Origin: an uncultured Bacilli bacterium
Lineage (GTDB): Bacteria > Bacillota_I > Bacilli_A > RFN20 > CAG-826
DNA: 14,572 nucleotides
Assembly: GCA_944358755.1 (NCBI GenBank)
Contig: CALVRY010000022.1
Span: forward strand, 1-14,572
Direction of reading: 5' to 3'
Every line of letters begins with the position of its first letter. Position 1 is the stretch's first letter. This document shows, in pieces, positions 6,214-14,260 of the stretch. The translations under genes were made by a program, and so were the position numbers. The notes under the pieces are model-generated. The model saw only the letters and a program-made list of their open reading frames with translations. It was not told where the DNA came from and did not search any database.

Positions 6214-7217
6214 GCTTCACTATTTTCTTTGATTTCAATTTTACTATTATCTGCGTTTTCGCTTGCTTTTCTTTTACGCATATAACGAACTAAGAAATAA
6301 GCAATTAAAACGCAAATCACAAATAGAGGGATACCTACTCCTAAATCAATTGCCATTTTTGTGGAATCAACTGGCCAAACATTTAAATAAACATTGTTAA
6401 CGTCTGAATTGTAGAAAACAGAAACAACCGAACCAAATGTTAAACCTGTCATTAAGAAATACATATTTTTGTACCGCTTTTTGAAACAAAGTGACATTAA
6501 TTTACTTAATAAGAAGAATCCAACTATAAAGCCTAAAACAAATACAAAGAAGAATAAGATCCAAAGTGGTTGATTGACTAAAACATTAAAATGAACAGCG
6601 TTCATCATTGGTTTAAAAAATCCAATTGACATAAGCAATACAGTCGCTGATAACCCTGGCAAAATTTGAGTTAAAGAAACAAGGGCACCAACTAAAAATC
6701 CGACAATATGAATCCGCCAAGGAAACTCTTCAAAAGTTCCACTAACATCAATTTCTGCAACATTTGCAAATACTGAGCTTAAAACTATTGGAAAAGCAAA
6801 CCCAATAACAACTAAAGAGATCCTAATTGGAGTTAATTTTTCTTTTTTGATAACTTGATAAATTTCCGGCGCAGCGCCTAGCATCAATCCACCAAATATA
6901 CAAACAACAATAAATGTGAATTGCTCAATTACACTTTGAACTGCAAAGAAACCTAAAACAAAACCTAAAAGTCCACCAATTAGAATAGGTAATAAAAACA
7001 AGATGCATATTTTAAATTTCTTAAAAATATTACTAACTGCATAAAGCAATTTGTCATAAAGCTTGAATAAAATCGCAATTGTCGACCCACTTATTCCTGG
7101 TAAAATTACAGCTAATCCGATTAAAAACCCCGCAAAAGCTGACTTAAACCAAGATTTTTTGTTGTGCTTTTCTAGCGTCACTTCTTCCTTTTCTTCAAGT
7201 ACTTCTTTTTCTTCCAT
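6210..7217 (-). CDS. popT: DUF368 membrane protein, candidate undecaprenyl-phosphate flippase (PopT family)
   Basis: Polytopic membrane protein of the DUF368 family. Published work assigned DUF368 (PopT) and DedA proteins as polyprenyl-phosphate transporters that recycle the lipid carrier of cell-wall synthesis; applying that here is inference. The family signature GLAVILPGISGSTIAILFKLY lies in the first membrane region. A second, internally repeated version, LTQILPGLSATVLLMSIGFF, lies mid-protein, showing the two-half pseudosymmetry of such transporters. About 8-10 hydrophobic segments are visible. I start at ATG 7217, which has GGAG 6 bases upstream; a longer frame from TTG 7229 would swallow the ribosome binding site. 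This gives 335 aa with an acidic/basic N-terminal tail (EEKEVLEEKEE). It is preceded by its own promoter and is divergent from tRNA-Thr. Confidence 0.88.
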   Translation of the reverse strand: MEEKEVLEEKEEVTLEKHNKKSWFKSAFAGFLIGLAVILPGISGSTIAILFKLYDKLLYAVSNIFKKFKICILFLLPILIGGLLGFVLGFFAVQSVIEQFTFIVVCIFGGLMLGAAPEIYQVIKKEKLTPIRISLVVIGFAFPIVLSSVFANVAEIDVSGTFEEFPWRIHIVGFLVGALVSLTQILPGLSATVLLMSIGFFKPMMNAVHFNVLVNQPLWILFFFVFVLGFIVGFFLLSKLMSLCFKKRYKNMYFLMTGLTFGSVVSVFYNSDVNNVYLNVWPVDSTKMAIDLGVGIPLFVICVLIAYFLVRYMRKRKASENADNSKIEIKENSEA

Positions 7218-7238
7218 ATGTCTCTCCAAACACGACTT

Positions 7239-7267
7239 AATATATACTGCACCTACAAAAAAGTAAA
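7239..7267 (-). promoter_or_regulatory. Promoter of the DUF368 gene
   Basis: The minus strand has -35 TTTACT (7262-7267, 4/6), a 17 bp spacer and -10 TATATT (7239-7244, 5/6). Transcription would start near 7232, leaving a leader of about 15 bases that contains the GGAG site. Confidence 0.55.
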
Positions 7268-7288
7268 TATATATAATTCTTCAACTTT

Positions 7289-7297
7289 TGATATAAT
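7289..7297 (+). promoter_or_regulatory. tRNA-Thr promoter, extended -10
   Basis: A perfect TATAAT (7292-7297) is preceded by TG-A (7289-7291), an extended -10. It sits 9 bases before the mature tRNA 5' end, so the pre-tRNA leader would be only a few bases. No convincing -35 is visible. Confidence 0.65.
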
Positions 7298-7306
7298 AGA
7301 TGTGTT

Positions 7307-7382
7307 GCCGCCTTTGCACAGTTGGTAGTGCAGTTCATTCGTAATGAAAAGGTCATAGGTTCGAGTCCTATAGGCGGCACCA
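7307..7382 (+). tRNA. tRNA-Thr (anticodon CGT)
   Basis: The 76-base cloverleaf has a perfect acceptor stem GCCGCCT/AGGCGGC, a D-stem GCAC/GTGC, and the anticodon loop TTCGTAA with CGT at 7340-7342 (reads ACG, threonine). The T-stem is ATAGG/CCTAT with loop TTCGAGT, and the discriminator is A. CCA is encoded. The anticodon stem has a G27-A43 mismatch at its top; everything else pairs. A CGT isoacceptor reads a codon that is rare in so AT-rich a genome. Confidence 0.95.
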
Positions 7383-7431
7383 CATCTATTGTTAATGCAC
7401 TATTACTGGCACATTTGCAAAAGAAATAAAA

Positions 7432-8211
7432 TTAATCTTTGTTTTTAATTAAATTATGAAGCTCGATATATGTATGAGCTTTTTTTAATACATTTCTGTC
7501 GCTATCATAAGTGATTTTGAAAAGTGCTTCCTCGTATTCACACCATTCAAACGAATTAACTTCTTCATCATGTAAATCTTGTGGAATTGCTTTTTGATCT
7601 TTAGGTGTAGCAAGGTAAAAATAGACATCTTTAATCGCTAGTTCATTAGGCTGATAAGTAATTTTAACTTTAAAATCAGTATTTAATTTAACATCTAAAT
7701 TTGTTTCTTCTTTTATTTCTCGAATTGCAGTTTCTTCATCGCTTTCGCCTTCCTCTTGATGACCTTTGCATAATGAAGTATGTCCATAATTCATCTTCAA
7801 AAGAAGAAAATAGGTTTTACTATTCTCTCTTTTATAAATAACCGCACCACAACTTTTTTCTTTTACTAATCTTGTAAAATAAAATCCGTTAGTAATATAG
7901 AAAACATTAACGATTATTAAAGCTAAAACACACAAAATAGCAAATACAATAAATGAATAATATAAAAGATCATAAAATTGAGAATCTTTTCCATTGAATA
8001 ATAAACAATAAAAGGCATTAAAGTTTTCGCTACTTGTTTCGCATACATCCGCTGGGAACTCTCTTGTTGTTAAGCCAGCAAGATAAGAAAATCCAAAACA
8101 AGAGATAATGAAAAAGAAAATTAGAAAAATCGATATAAAAACATAAAAAGTAATTCGCGAATAAAAACTTCTTGCTATAACATATTTATATTTTCTCTTC
8201 TTTTGACTCAT
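7432..8211 (-). CDS. Membrane-anchored Nudix hydrolase, Ap4A-hydrolase-like
   Basis: The N-terminal half (1-115) has a basic start and two membrane segments (about 19-45 and 84-108) separated by a loop of about 40 residues. The C-terminal half is a Nudix domain with the box at 150-172, GHQEEGESDEETAIREIKEE, which supplies the metal-binding glutamates. The usual glycine near the end of the box is asparagine (N171). The SCGAVIYKR start, the KGHQEEGE stretch and the KVKITYQP segment resemble asymmetrical dinucleoside tetraphosphate (Ap4A) hydrolases, so the substrate is probably a nucleoside polyphosphate or another X-linked diphosphate. If residues 1-18 are cytoplasmic, the catalytic domain also faces the cytoplasm. 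Its ATG overlaps the acyltransferase gene by 26 bases, so it is the last gene of a three-gene operon. A membrane-tethered Nudix of this type is unusual. Confidence 0.85.
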   Translation of the reverse strand: MSQKKRKYKYVIARSFYSRITFYVFISIFLIFFFIISCFGFSYLAGLTTREFPADVCETSSENFNAFYCLLFNGKDSQFYDLLYYSFIVFAILCVLALIIVNVFYITNGFYFTRLVKEKSCGAVIYKRENSKTYFLLLKMNYGHTSLCKGHQEEGESDEETAIREIKEETNLDVKLNTDFKVKITYQPNELAIKDVYFYLATPKDQKAIPQDLHDEEVNSFEWCEYEEALFKITYDSDRNVLKKAHTYIELHNLIKNKD

Positions 8212-9013
8212 CTAAATCATCTTCCTTTTTCTTATATACATAATAATTATAAGTTGAATATTTTTCAGCAGTTTCTGACATCCACTTATAACATTCGTTT
8301 CTTAAATATTCCTTGTTTTCATTTACTGACAATTCTTTTTTAGGGTAAATTGCTTCACCAATATAAATTGTAATCTTTGGTTTATCCGAAAATTTCTTTT
8401 TAGTAAAACAGGACACTACCGGTACAATTGGCGCATTTAATTTAGCAGGATATTTAAATGAAGTTGAAATAAATGGTCTAATTTTTGTGTAATAAGGCCA
8501 CACATGAGCTTCTGGAAAAATAACAGTGAATCTTTTTTTCTTTTGATAATATTCAAGCGCTTCAGAAAATTTTCGATAATCACTTACTGAAGAAGGAAGA
8601 GCTATAAAGCCAAGCCCTTCAACAATGAGCTTAATTGGTTTAGGTAAAGTTAATGCATCAGTATAACCAATAATATTACATCTTTTCCGAGTAACTACAC
8701 TAACTTGGTTAATAATCATATCCCAAAATGAAGTATGATTCATATAAATAAAGGCAGCTTGGCCAGCTTTTTTGACCTTTTTAATATTTTCTCTACCTTT
8801 AACTTTAATACCTGCAAAGAAGCAAATAATATGTAAAACAGGTTTTGCAACTAGCCAATAAATCCAAAATGAAAATGCTTTAAAAAAAGGATTTGTATGA
8901 ATATATTTATAATCTTTTGGAAGATCAATTCTTTTTAAAGTTTTAGTCTTCTCAAAATCGTCGTTTAATTCATCTTGGTAATAGAATACATGTCCTCTAT
9001 CTTCTTTTGCCAT
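8186..9013 (-). CDS. PlsC-like 1-acylglycerol-3-phosphate acyltransferase family protein
   Basis: Lysophospholipid acyltransferase-like protein (LPLAT/PlsC family, 275 aa), expected to move an acyl chain onto a glycerol-phosphate or related lipid at the cytoplasmic membrane face. It carries the catalytic HX4D motif at H93-D98 in YMNHTSFWD and a block-III-like motif at 166-169. That motif reads FPEA rather than FPEG and is followed by HVWPYY instead of TRS, so substrate specificity may differ from true PlsC. A hydrophobic segment (about 47-68) precedes the motif. The ATG has AAGGAG 8 bases upstream and overlaps the end of the glycosyltransferase gene by 17 bases. The operon context (GT2 before, Nudix after) suggests membrane lipid or glycolipid synthesis. 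The family call is firm; the exact acceptor is unknown. Confidence 0.86.
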   Translation of the reverse strand: MAKEDRGHVFYYQDELNDDFEKTKTLKRIDLPKDYKYIHTNPFFKAFSFWIYWLVAKPVLHIICFFAGIKVKGRENIKKVKKAGQAAFIYMNHTSFWDMIINQVSVVTRKRCNIIGYTDALTLPKPIKLIVEGLGFIALPSSVSDYRKFSEALEYYQKKKRFTVIFPEAHVWPYYTKIRPFISTSFKYPAKLNAPIVPVVSCFTKKKFSDKPKITIYIGEAIYPKKELSVNENKEYLRNECYKWMSETAEKYSTYNYYVYKKKEDDLDESKEEKI

Positions 9014-10319
9014 CTTCTTCGCTCCTTAAAGCCTGTTCATCAATAATATTACCTGTATGTTCGATAGTTTTCCAATCTGTTCGTTTTTCTTTATGGAATA
9101 ATCCGTTAAACAAGGCCATTACAAAACTAGAAAAGAAAATTATATAGGTCAAGCAAATTACTATACATTGTGAACTCGTAAATTTTAAATTTTTATTATC
9201 AATTGCAATTGTAAATGCACTAATAAAAATAAAAATTAGATACAAAATAGTAAATTGGAAAAGAAAATGAACAAATAACCAGCCAGATTGAACTGAATTA
9301 TCAATAAGACTAGCAATAAATAAGCCAAATGAAGCCAATGAAGTTAAAGTCGCTACCACCGCAAAAGCTATAAAAGGATAAATTGAAGAGTTATACTCGA
9401 TTAATGAGAATCTTCTTTTTACTTTATTTGTGCATGGGTAAACATTAGTTTGCTCTTTAAAACGTTTTCTTGAAGCAAAAAATCCCCAAAGCCAACGAAC
9501 ATGTTGTTTATTTAAAACAGAAAATTTCTCAGGTTGTTCATCAAAATATCGTGCAAAAGGATAATAATGCATTCTAATGTTATGGTAATAACAATAAGTT
9601 GTTAATTGTACATCCTCTGTCATTCCATTCCATATCCACCCGCCTTCATTATCAACAATCTCTCGAGCGATAAAATACCCTGTACCTGTTAAAGTGGCTT
9701 TTTCAAAAAACTTACTTCTTCCTCTTGAAGTAAATTGATTCATAAAACTAAATAACGTGGCACTGCATCCGCACACCCAGTTTTTTGTAGCATTTGTAAA
9801 GCTTCGATACCCAACTCCAACTTGATATCCTGCTTGATAAACGTCATTCATTAATTTTAAATAATCCGAATTCATGACATTATCTGCATCAAAAATCATA
9901 AATGCATCGTAAACTATTCCACTTTTCTTGATTTCTTGGTATGCATCGTCTAAAGCAAAACCTTTCGTTCTTCGATTTGTTAAATCGCCTCTAATAACAA
10001 CTTTAAAGCCATATTCCTCGACAATATTACAAGTTGGATCATCTTTAGATTCAACAATTACGTAAACTTCAAATTTGTCACGAGGATAGCTTAATTTTGA
10101 GCAAGCATTTAAAATATTTCTAATAACTTTAGATTCATTTCTTGCTGGAATTAATAAAGCAAACTTTGCATAATTAAACGACCTTGGCAAACGTTTTGGT
10201 TTTTTTGCAGCTACTGCAAAGTAGAGAAAGTAATACCAAAGGAAACAAGAGAAAAAAAGGAATGCAAGAACAAGAGCAACATCTAACCAGTTAACTATCG
10301 CTTGATAATCCATATACAT
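8997..10319 (-). CDS. Membrane glycosyltransferase family 2 (processive type)
   Basis: Integral-membrane GT2 (440 aa), using a nucleotide-sugar donor at the inner membrane face. An N-terminal membrane segment (about 12-36) is followed by the GT-A domain: LLIPARNE (55-62), DAD metal motif (144-146), TED catalytic-base motif (234-236) and QHVRW (272-276), the Q-x-x-R-W hallmark of cellulose- and hyaluronan-synthase-like processive enzymes. About three membrane segments follow (314-338, 346-372, 385-408). The product could be a polysaccharide or a glycolipid; the acyltransferase partner favours the latter, by inference. It is the first gene of the operon. A TATAAT lies 2 bases before ATG 10319 and 8 bases before ATG 10313 (M3), and no Shine-Dalgarno exists. 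The mRNA therefore probably begins at or near ATG 10313, which may be the true start. Confidence 0.88.
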   Translation of the reverse strand: MYMDYQAIVNWLDVALVLAFLFFSCFLWYYFLYFAVAAKKPKRLPRSFNYAKFALLIPARNESKVIRNILNACSKLSYPRDKFEVYVIVESKDDPTCNIVEEYGFKVVIRGDLTNRRTKGFALDDAYQEIKKSGIVYDAFMIFDADNVMNSDYLKLMNDVYQAGYQVGVGYRSFTNATKNWVCGCSATLFSFMNQFTSRGRSKFFEKATLTGTGYFIAREIVDNEGGWIWNGMTEDVQLTTYCYYHNIRMHYYPFARYFDEQPEKFSVLNKQHVRWLWGFFASRKRFKEQTNVYPCTNKVKRRFSLIEYNSSIYPFIAFAVVATLTSLASFGLFIASLIDNSVQSGWLFVHFLFQFTILYLIFIFISAFTIAIDNKNLKFTSSQCIVICLTYIIFFSSFVMALFNGLFHKEKRTDWKTIEHTGNIIDEQALRSEEDGKRR

Positions 10320-10321
10320 AA

Positions 10322-10349
10322 ATTATAATTTTTTAAAATTATAATTCAA
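10322..10349 (-). promoter_or_regulatory. Promoter of the GT2-PlsC-Nudix operon, predicted leaderless
   Basis: The minus strand has -35 TTGAAT (10344-10349, 4/6), a 16 bp spacer and -10 TATAAT (10322-10327, perfect). The expected start falls around 10313-10315, at the second in-frame ATG. The region 10321-10346 also contains the self-complementary AATTATAATT twice, so TATAAT appears on both strands. Confidence 0.6.
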
Positions 10350-10469
10350 TTACTAATAGTCATTTCTAAATAGAAGCTTAGTTTTCAGTCTTTTTTTGTA
10401 ATTTTAAAATTATGTCAAAGAACAATTTTCTGATTTAAATAGATTTTTGCGAGCTTTTTTCTTAAAAAA

Positions 10470-11441
10470 TTAGATTAAGTCAATAAAATCTTGATCAGAA
10501 ATAATTTGATACATTTTGTTTTTATAAGAAAAGATTTTTTCTGAATGAATAAAAATCTTATCTATGAAGGCGGAAGAAAGATAACCTAAACACTCTTCAG
10601 CTTCCTCTTCGTAAGAAACAAACTCAATTTCAGTAATTGCATTAAACTTTTTGGTTGTTTCTTCAAAATTTCCTGTTGAATCCTTAACGAAGTAAGTTAG
10701 CGTATTATTTCCTTTAAACAAATCGTTAAAAGTAAACGATGAGAGCTTAACTTCATCAAAGTCAAACAAACTTCTTATGTCATTAACAAATTTAAACATG
10801 TTATTTTGAGCAAAGTCGTTATCGCTTATTCTGTTATTAATAATTCGATATGTTGTTTCCTTCTCGAATTCATCATCAGGATAATAAGTGATTACTAAAT
10901 AGTTACCACCAGAAGGTATCTGATCATCGTATTTAACTAGTTTTTCTTCAAATAAAGACAGTGCTTTTTCAATATCTTTATCATTATCTGAGTAATAAAC
11001 TGAATTTAATGAGTCAGGTGCTACACCAACATAGCCAAATTCTGCCCTTACTTCTTTTACTTCTTTATCTAAAATAAATTGGTCGACATTTAGAAAATCA
11101 TCAAGAACAAACTTGTCTTGACCATAATATTGATCATAAGTGATAACTAAAGTTGAATCTTGACTAGGCATAGTAAATTCATAAACCCAATTATCATTAA
11201 CAACATCATTAAGTATTTTCTCTCCATTAAGATAAACATAAATTCCTACATCCGTAATAATAGGCGTTACTACAGTAAGCGTTTCCCCTTCCTTATATTC
11301 GCCACTTCTTGGCACGGAAATTATATCGGAACTAAAATAATCAAGTACTTCTAAATGATATTTCGGAACATTATCACAAGAGCATAAAGATAAGCACAAA
11401 AAACTTAATAGTAATGATGACTTAAAAAATTTGCGTTTCAT
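10470..11441 (-). CDS. Putative lipoprotein with one Gram-positive-type repeat domain, function unknown
   Basis: Secreted lipoprotein (323 aa). The signal peptide MKRKFFKSSLLLSFLCLSLC ends in a lipobox LCSC, with lipidation probably at C22. Residues 27-106 look like a surface-protein beta-repeat: YKEGETLTVVTP, YVYLNGEK, then FTMPSQDSTLVITYD, the 'F-x-MP-x-x-D' ending seen in InlB/Listeria-Bacteroides-type repeats. The remaining 215 residues match nothing I recognise; they are acidic, mixed alpha/beta, and without membrane segments. It lies 137 bases after the ABC ATPase-permease gene on the same strand, suggesting a partnership, but TAAAAT sits 6 bases before its ATG and no Shine-Dalgarno is present, so it may have its own promoter. 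An extracytoplasmic sensor or partner of the ABC protein is one option. Confidence 0.75.
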   Translation of the reverse strand: MKRKFFKSSLLLSFLCLSLCSCDNVPKYHLEVLDYFSSDIISVPRSGEYKEGETLTVVTPIITDVGIYVYLNGEKILNDVVNDNWVYEFTMPSQDSTLVITYDQYYGQDKFVLDDFLNVDQFILDKEVKEVRAEFGYVGVAPDSLNSVYYSDNDKDIEKALSLFEEKLVKYDDQIPSGGNYLVITYYPDDEFEKETTYRIINNRISDNDFAQNNMFKFVNDIRSLFDFDEVKLSSFTFNDLFKGNNTLTYFVKDSTGNFEETTKKFNAITEIEFVSYEEEAEECLGYLSSAFIDKIFIHSEKIFSYKNKMYQIISDQDFIDLI

Positions 11442-11447
11442 ATCTAT

Positions 11448-11453
11448 ATTTTA
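11448..11453 (-). promoter_or_regulatory. Candidate -10 box of the lipoprotein gene
   Basis: TAAAAT on the minus strand lies exactly 6 bases before the ATG, the same spacing as for the phosphodiesterase and ABC genes. No good -35 is seen 16-18 bp upstream, so this is weaker than the others. Confidence 0.35.
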
Positions 11454-11578
11454 AACCAAAAAACAAAATGCATCATAAACAAATAAATGGTTTAAAATAA
11501 TAATTACTTTAAATTTAATAAAATCTTTAAGATTTGCAAGTTTTTTAAACAGTTCTATATGTTTAACTCACTTAGAAA

Positions 11579-14170
11579 TTATTCTTTAGAACGAATAATT
11601 TCAATTGGTTTATTTTTCTTAATAACCACTAAAGGAATAATAAGGGCTATCAAAACAAAGACAATAAGAGTTATAAATAAAGCTATTGTTGAAACAAAAT
11701 TGTAATCTAAGAAGACCAAGCCAGGTATTGTGGTCATCTCATAATGTCTTGTAAAGCTCTCAATCAAAATCGAAGAAACAAGTCGATTACCAAGTTCTGT
11801 CCCAACAAAAAGGAAAATAGAAGAGAAAATTAAAATCGATAACAGCACTTCAATGTATAAAAGATTTATTTCTTTTACCTTGAGACCAAGTGCTCTAAAT
11901 ATACCAATATTTTTCTTATCTTTTTTGAGAATTAAAATAACTATTAAGAGCACAAATGCAAAGGATAAAACAACCATTACTATCAGTATTGTTATAAAAA
12001 CATCTTTAAAAAGTAAAACAGTTTCTTCTATCGCATCAAAGGTTAATTCATAAACACTAGTTAACGATAGTCCAGTTCCTTCGAGTGCAACAAGTAATTG
12101 AGCTAAATCATCCTTGTTATCAAAATAAATTCTTACTGGCACAATTGTTTCTTTAGCAATATTTCGATAAACATTTTTAGAAAAACGCATGCGCTTATTT
12201 GCATTAATTGGACTTACTTCTTTAACTTTTAAATTTTTAAGACCTACTTTTTCTTTATCACTTTGAAAGGATGTAAAAAACGATACATCAATTTTCATAT
12301 TTTCAAGATCGTCTTCAGTTACTTGGTCAGGTTGAATATAATCTTTGCCAGTTAATTCGTTAAAAACTTGTAAAGTTATAGAAACTTCGTCATCTTTTAA
12401 TTCATCTAAGTAAGAAATATAAGTATCTTCAAAATAAAGTTCTAAATTTTTACCATTGAGCGAGATTCTTTCTTTATTTACATAAGTAGACGAATAAAGA
12501 CTATCAGTATTAAGTTGATATTCAATAAAGTCATCAATATAGTTTTCGTTAAAAGTGTATAACGCGGCAAGATTCGAGTATGCGTAGTCATTGAAATTTA
12601 AACGTTCGGTTCTATTCGCTCCGCCTTCTATTTCTGACAGCAAATCAGCGTAATTTTCTTTGTAATGAGAATTAATTATTGCGCCTATTTTTAAAGTATC
12701 AAACTCATGTTTCAATAAATCATCATAAGTTTTAGGTGAAAAGTTTGTATATTTGTTATAAAAAAGCGAATCGGCTAAGTAGTCAGTAATAATAACATCA
12801 GTTGGACCACAATTAAGAGAACCTGCTAAAACCTCTAATTCTCCATTTTTATTACCATAAAGTTCTTTTAAATAAGACTCTTCAGTGATAATTAATCCAT
12901 TAGTTTGATCATAAATATAAGGTGGCACTAAGTAAGATATAGCTCCAGTTTTTCTTTGTCGAATCATGTAATAAAAAAGCGAAATTGGATACATCTTATA
13001 ACATTTTCCATCATAATTATCATCGATAATTTTTAAGTCGCTTTCTGTAATTTCTTCTAAAGAGTCGCCATTTTTATTTTCTGTTTGAAATTCAACGGTT
13101 TTTGAAACTAATCTATTTTCACAATAATTGTTATAGAAGTTTTCTTTAGATTCGGCGACAGAATAGTTGGATAAGTTATAAGAAACATTTCCAACAACAA
13201 GGAGGAAAGCAACGATAAAAGACATCAAACAAATCGTAATTAATCTTTTTGATAGGAGTTTAAAACCATATTTAAACAAATGTTTAGGTTTCCTATCATC
13301 GATAACTTCTTTTTCTCTATTTACGTTTACGTATCTAGTTTGTCCAAAATCAAATCGAGATTGATAAATTCTTGTATATGGATCTTTTGAAAGAGAATTT
13401 AAAGTTTGAACCTCTCTTTCGTTTAATGGTTTAGCGTAAGGTAAATAGATATTTCGGTTGATTACTTTAAACGAATTGTCAGTCGAACCATTCTTTGTTA
13501 AATCTTCGATGATTTTGCCATCTTGTAAACGGATGATTCGATCTGCATATTCTAATGCATCATCTTGGTTATGAGTTACCATGACGATTAATAGTTCATG
13601 AGAATGTCTTTTTAAAAAATCTAAGATTAATTTAGCTGTTTTATGATCTACATTTCCTGTTGGTTCATCAGCAAACAAAACTTTTGGTTTTTTAATGATC
13701 GCTCTTAATAAACTAACTCTGGCACGCTCTCCGGCTGATAGTTCACTTGGATACTTCTTTAAATAATCCTTCTTAAGACCAATTTCTTCTAAATAATTTT
13801 CGTAAAATTTAGAATTAGTTATTTTACTCTCTCCATAAGAATCAATAACAAGCGACAAGTTATCTTTAACTGTAAATTCTTCAATCAATGAATCATTTTG
13901 AAAAGCAAATCCAAACGAATGATTTCTTAAGATTGTTTTCTCTTTATCAGTTAGATTATCAAAATCATTTTGATTATAAATAATCTTGCCACTACTTTTT
14001 TCATCTAAAGTCGATAAAAGATTTAAAAGAGTAGATTTACCACTACCAGATTTACCAAGGATACAAGTAAGTCCAGTTTCTCCCAAAGTAAATGAAATAT
14101 TATCAACTGCTTTAGTTTCAACTTTCTTATTCTTTGAATAAATCTTAGTAAGGTTCTTAACTTCAAACAT
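11579..14170 (-). CDS. MacB-type fused ABC transporter ATPase-permease
   Basis: A single polypeptide (863 aa) carries an N-terminal ATPase and a C-terminal FtsX/MacB permease; such proteins act as homodimers in mechanotransmission, efflux or lipoprotein-type export. The ATPase (about 1-220) has Walker A GKSGSGKS (39-46), Q-loop Q91, signature LSAGE (144-148, with A instead of the usual second G, and E for Q), Walker B VLFADE (164-169) and the switch H200. The first membrane segment is at about 307-330. A large extracytoplasmic domain of roughly 385 residues follows, rich in Y, N and D, then three membrane segments (about 720-750, 768-793, 822-850) ending in a basic tail. The layout is MacB's, though the extracellular domain is larger than usual. 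The substrate is unknown; the adjacent lipoprotein may be a partner. TATAAT lies 6 bases before the ATG with no Shine-Dalgarno. Confidence 0.92.
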   Translation of the reverse strand: MFEVKNLTKIYSKNKKVETKAVDNISFTLGETGLTCILGKSGSGKSTLLNLLSTLDEKSSGKIIYNQNDFDNLTDKEKTILRNHSFGFAFQNDSLIEEFTVKDNLSLVIDSYGESKITNSKFYENYLEEIGLKKDYLKKYPSELSAGERARVSLLRAIIKKPKVLFADEPTGNVDHKTAKLILDFLKRHSHELLIVMVTHNQDDALEYADRIIRLQDGKIIEDLTKNGSTDNSFKVINRNIYLPYAKPLNEREVQTLNSLSKDPYTRIYQSRFDFGQTRYVNVNREKEVIDDRKPKHLFKYGFKLLSKRLITICLMSFIVAFLLVVGNVSYNLSNYSVAESKENFYNNYCENRLVSKTVEFQTENKNGDSLEEITESDLKIIDDNYDGKCYKMYPISLFYYMIRQRKTGAISYLVPPYIYDQTNGLIITEESYLKELYGNKNGELEVLAGSLNCGPTDVIITDYLADSLFYNKYTNFSPKTYDDLLKHEFDTLKIGAIINSHYKENYADLLSEIEGGANRTERLNFNDYAYSNLAALYTFNENYIDDFIEYQLNTDSLYSSTYVNKERISLNGKNLELYFEDTYISYLDELKDDEVSITLQVFNELTGKDYIQPDQVTEDDLENMKIDVSFFTSFQSDKEKVGLKNLKVKEVSPINANKRMRFSKNVYRNIAKETIVPVRIYFDNKDDLAQLLVALEGTGLSLTSVYELTFDAIEETVLLFKDVFITILIVMVVLSFAFVLLIVILILKKDKKNIGIFRALGLKVKEINLLYIEVLLSILIFSSIFLFVGTELGNRLVSSILIESFTRHYEMTTIPGLVFLDYNFVSTIALFITLIVFVLIALIIPLVVIKKNKPIEIIRSKE

Positions 14171-14176
14171 ACTTTA

Positions 14177-14205
14177 ATTATAAACATTAGGTATTACTAT
14201 TTTAA
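14177..14205 (-). promoter_or_regulatory. Promoter of the ABC transporter gene, predicted leaderless
   Basis: The minus strand has -35 TTAAAA (14200-14205, 4/6), a 17 bp spacer and a perfect -10 TATAAT (14177-14182). Six bases then lead to the ATG at 14170, so the start codon should be at the mRNA 5' end. Confidence 0.6.
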
Positions 14206-14260
14206 GAAGTAAATTTCTTTTATCTTTTAATTAAATTTCCCATAAAACAATTGATAAACC

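Noticed and set aside
7218..7229. TTG start for the DUF368 gene at 7229
   Set aside because: The GGAG site lies inside that extension and is correctly spaced for ATG 7217.
7383..7431. Terminator between tRNA-Thr and the convergent Nudix gene
   Set aside because: GCAC/GTGC-like words are present but do not form a real stem followed by a T-run on either strand.
10321..10346. Palindromic AT sequence as a terminator
   Set aside because: It is almost pure A/T with no G-C in the stem, and its TATAAT boxes explain it better as promoter sequence.
11524..11545. Terminator after the ABC transporter gene
   Set aside because: The 7 bp arms AAATCTT/AAGATTT leave a one-base loop, contain little G-C and are followed by a poor T-run; too weak to call.
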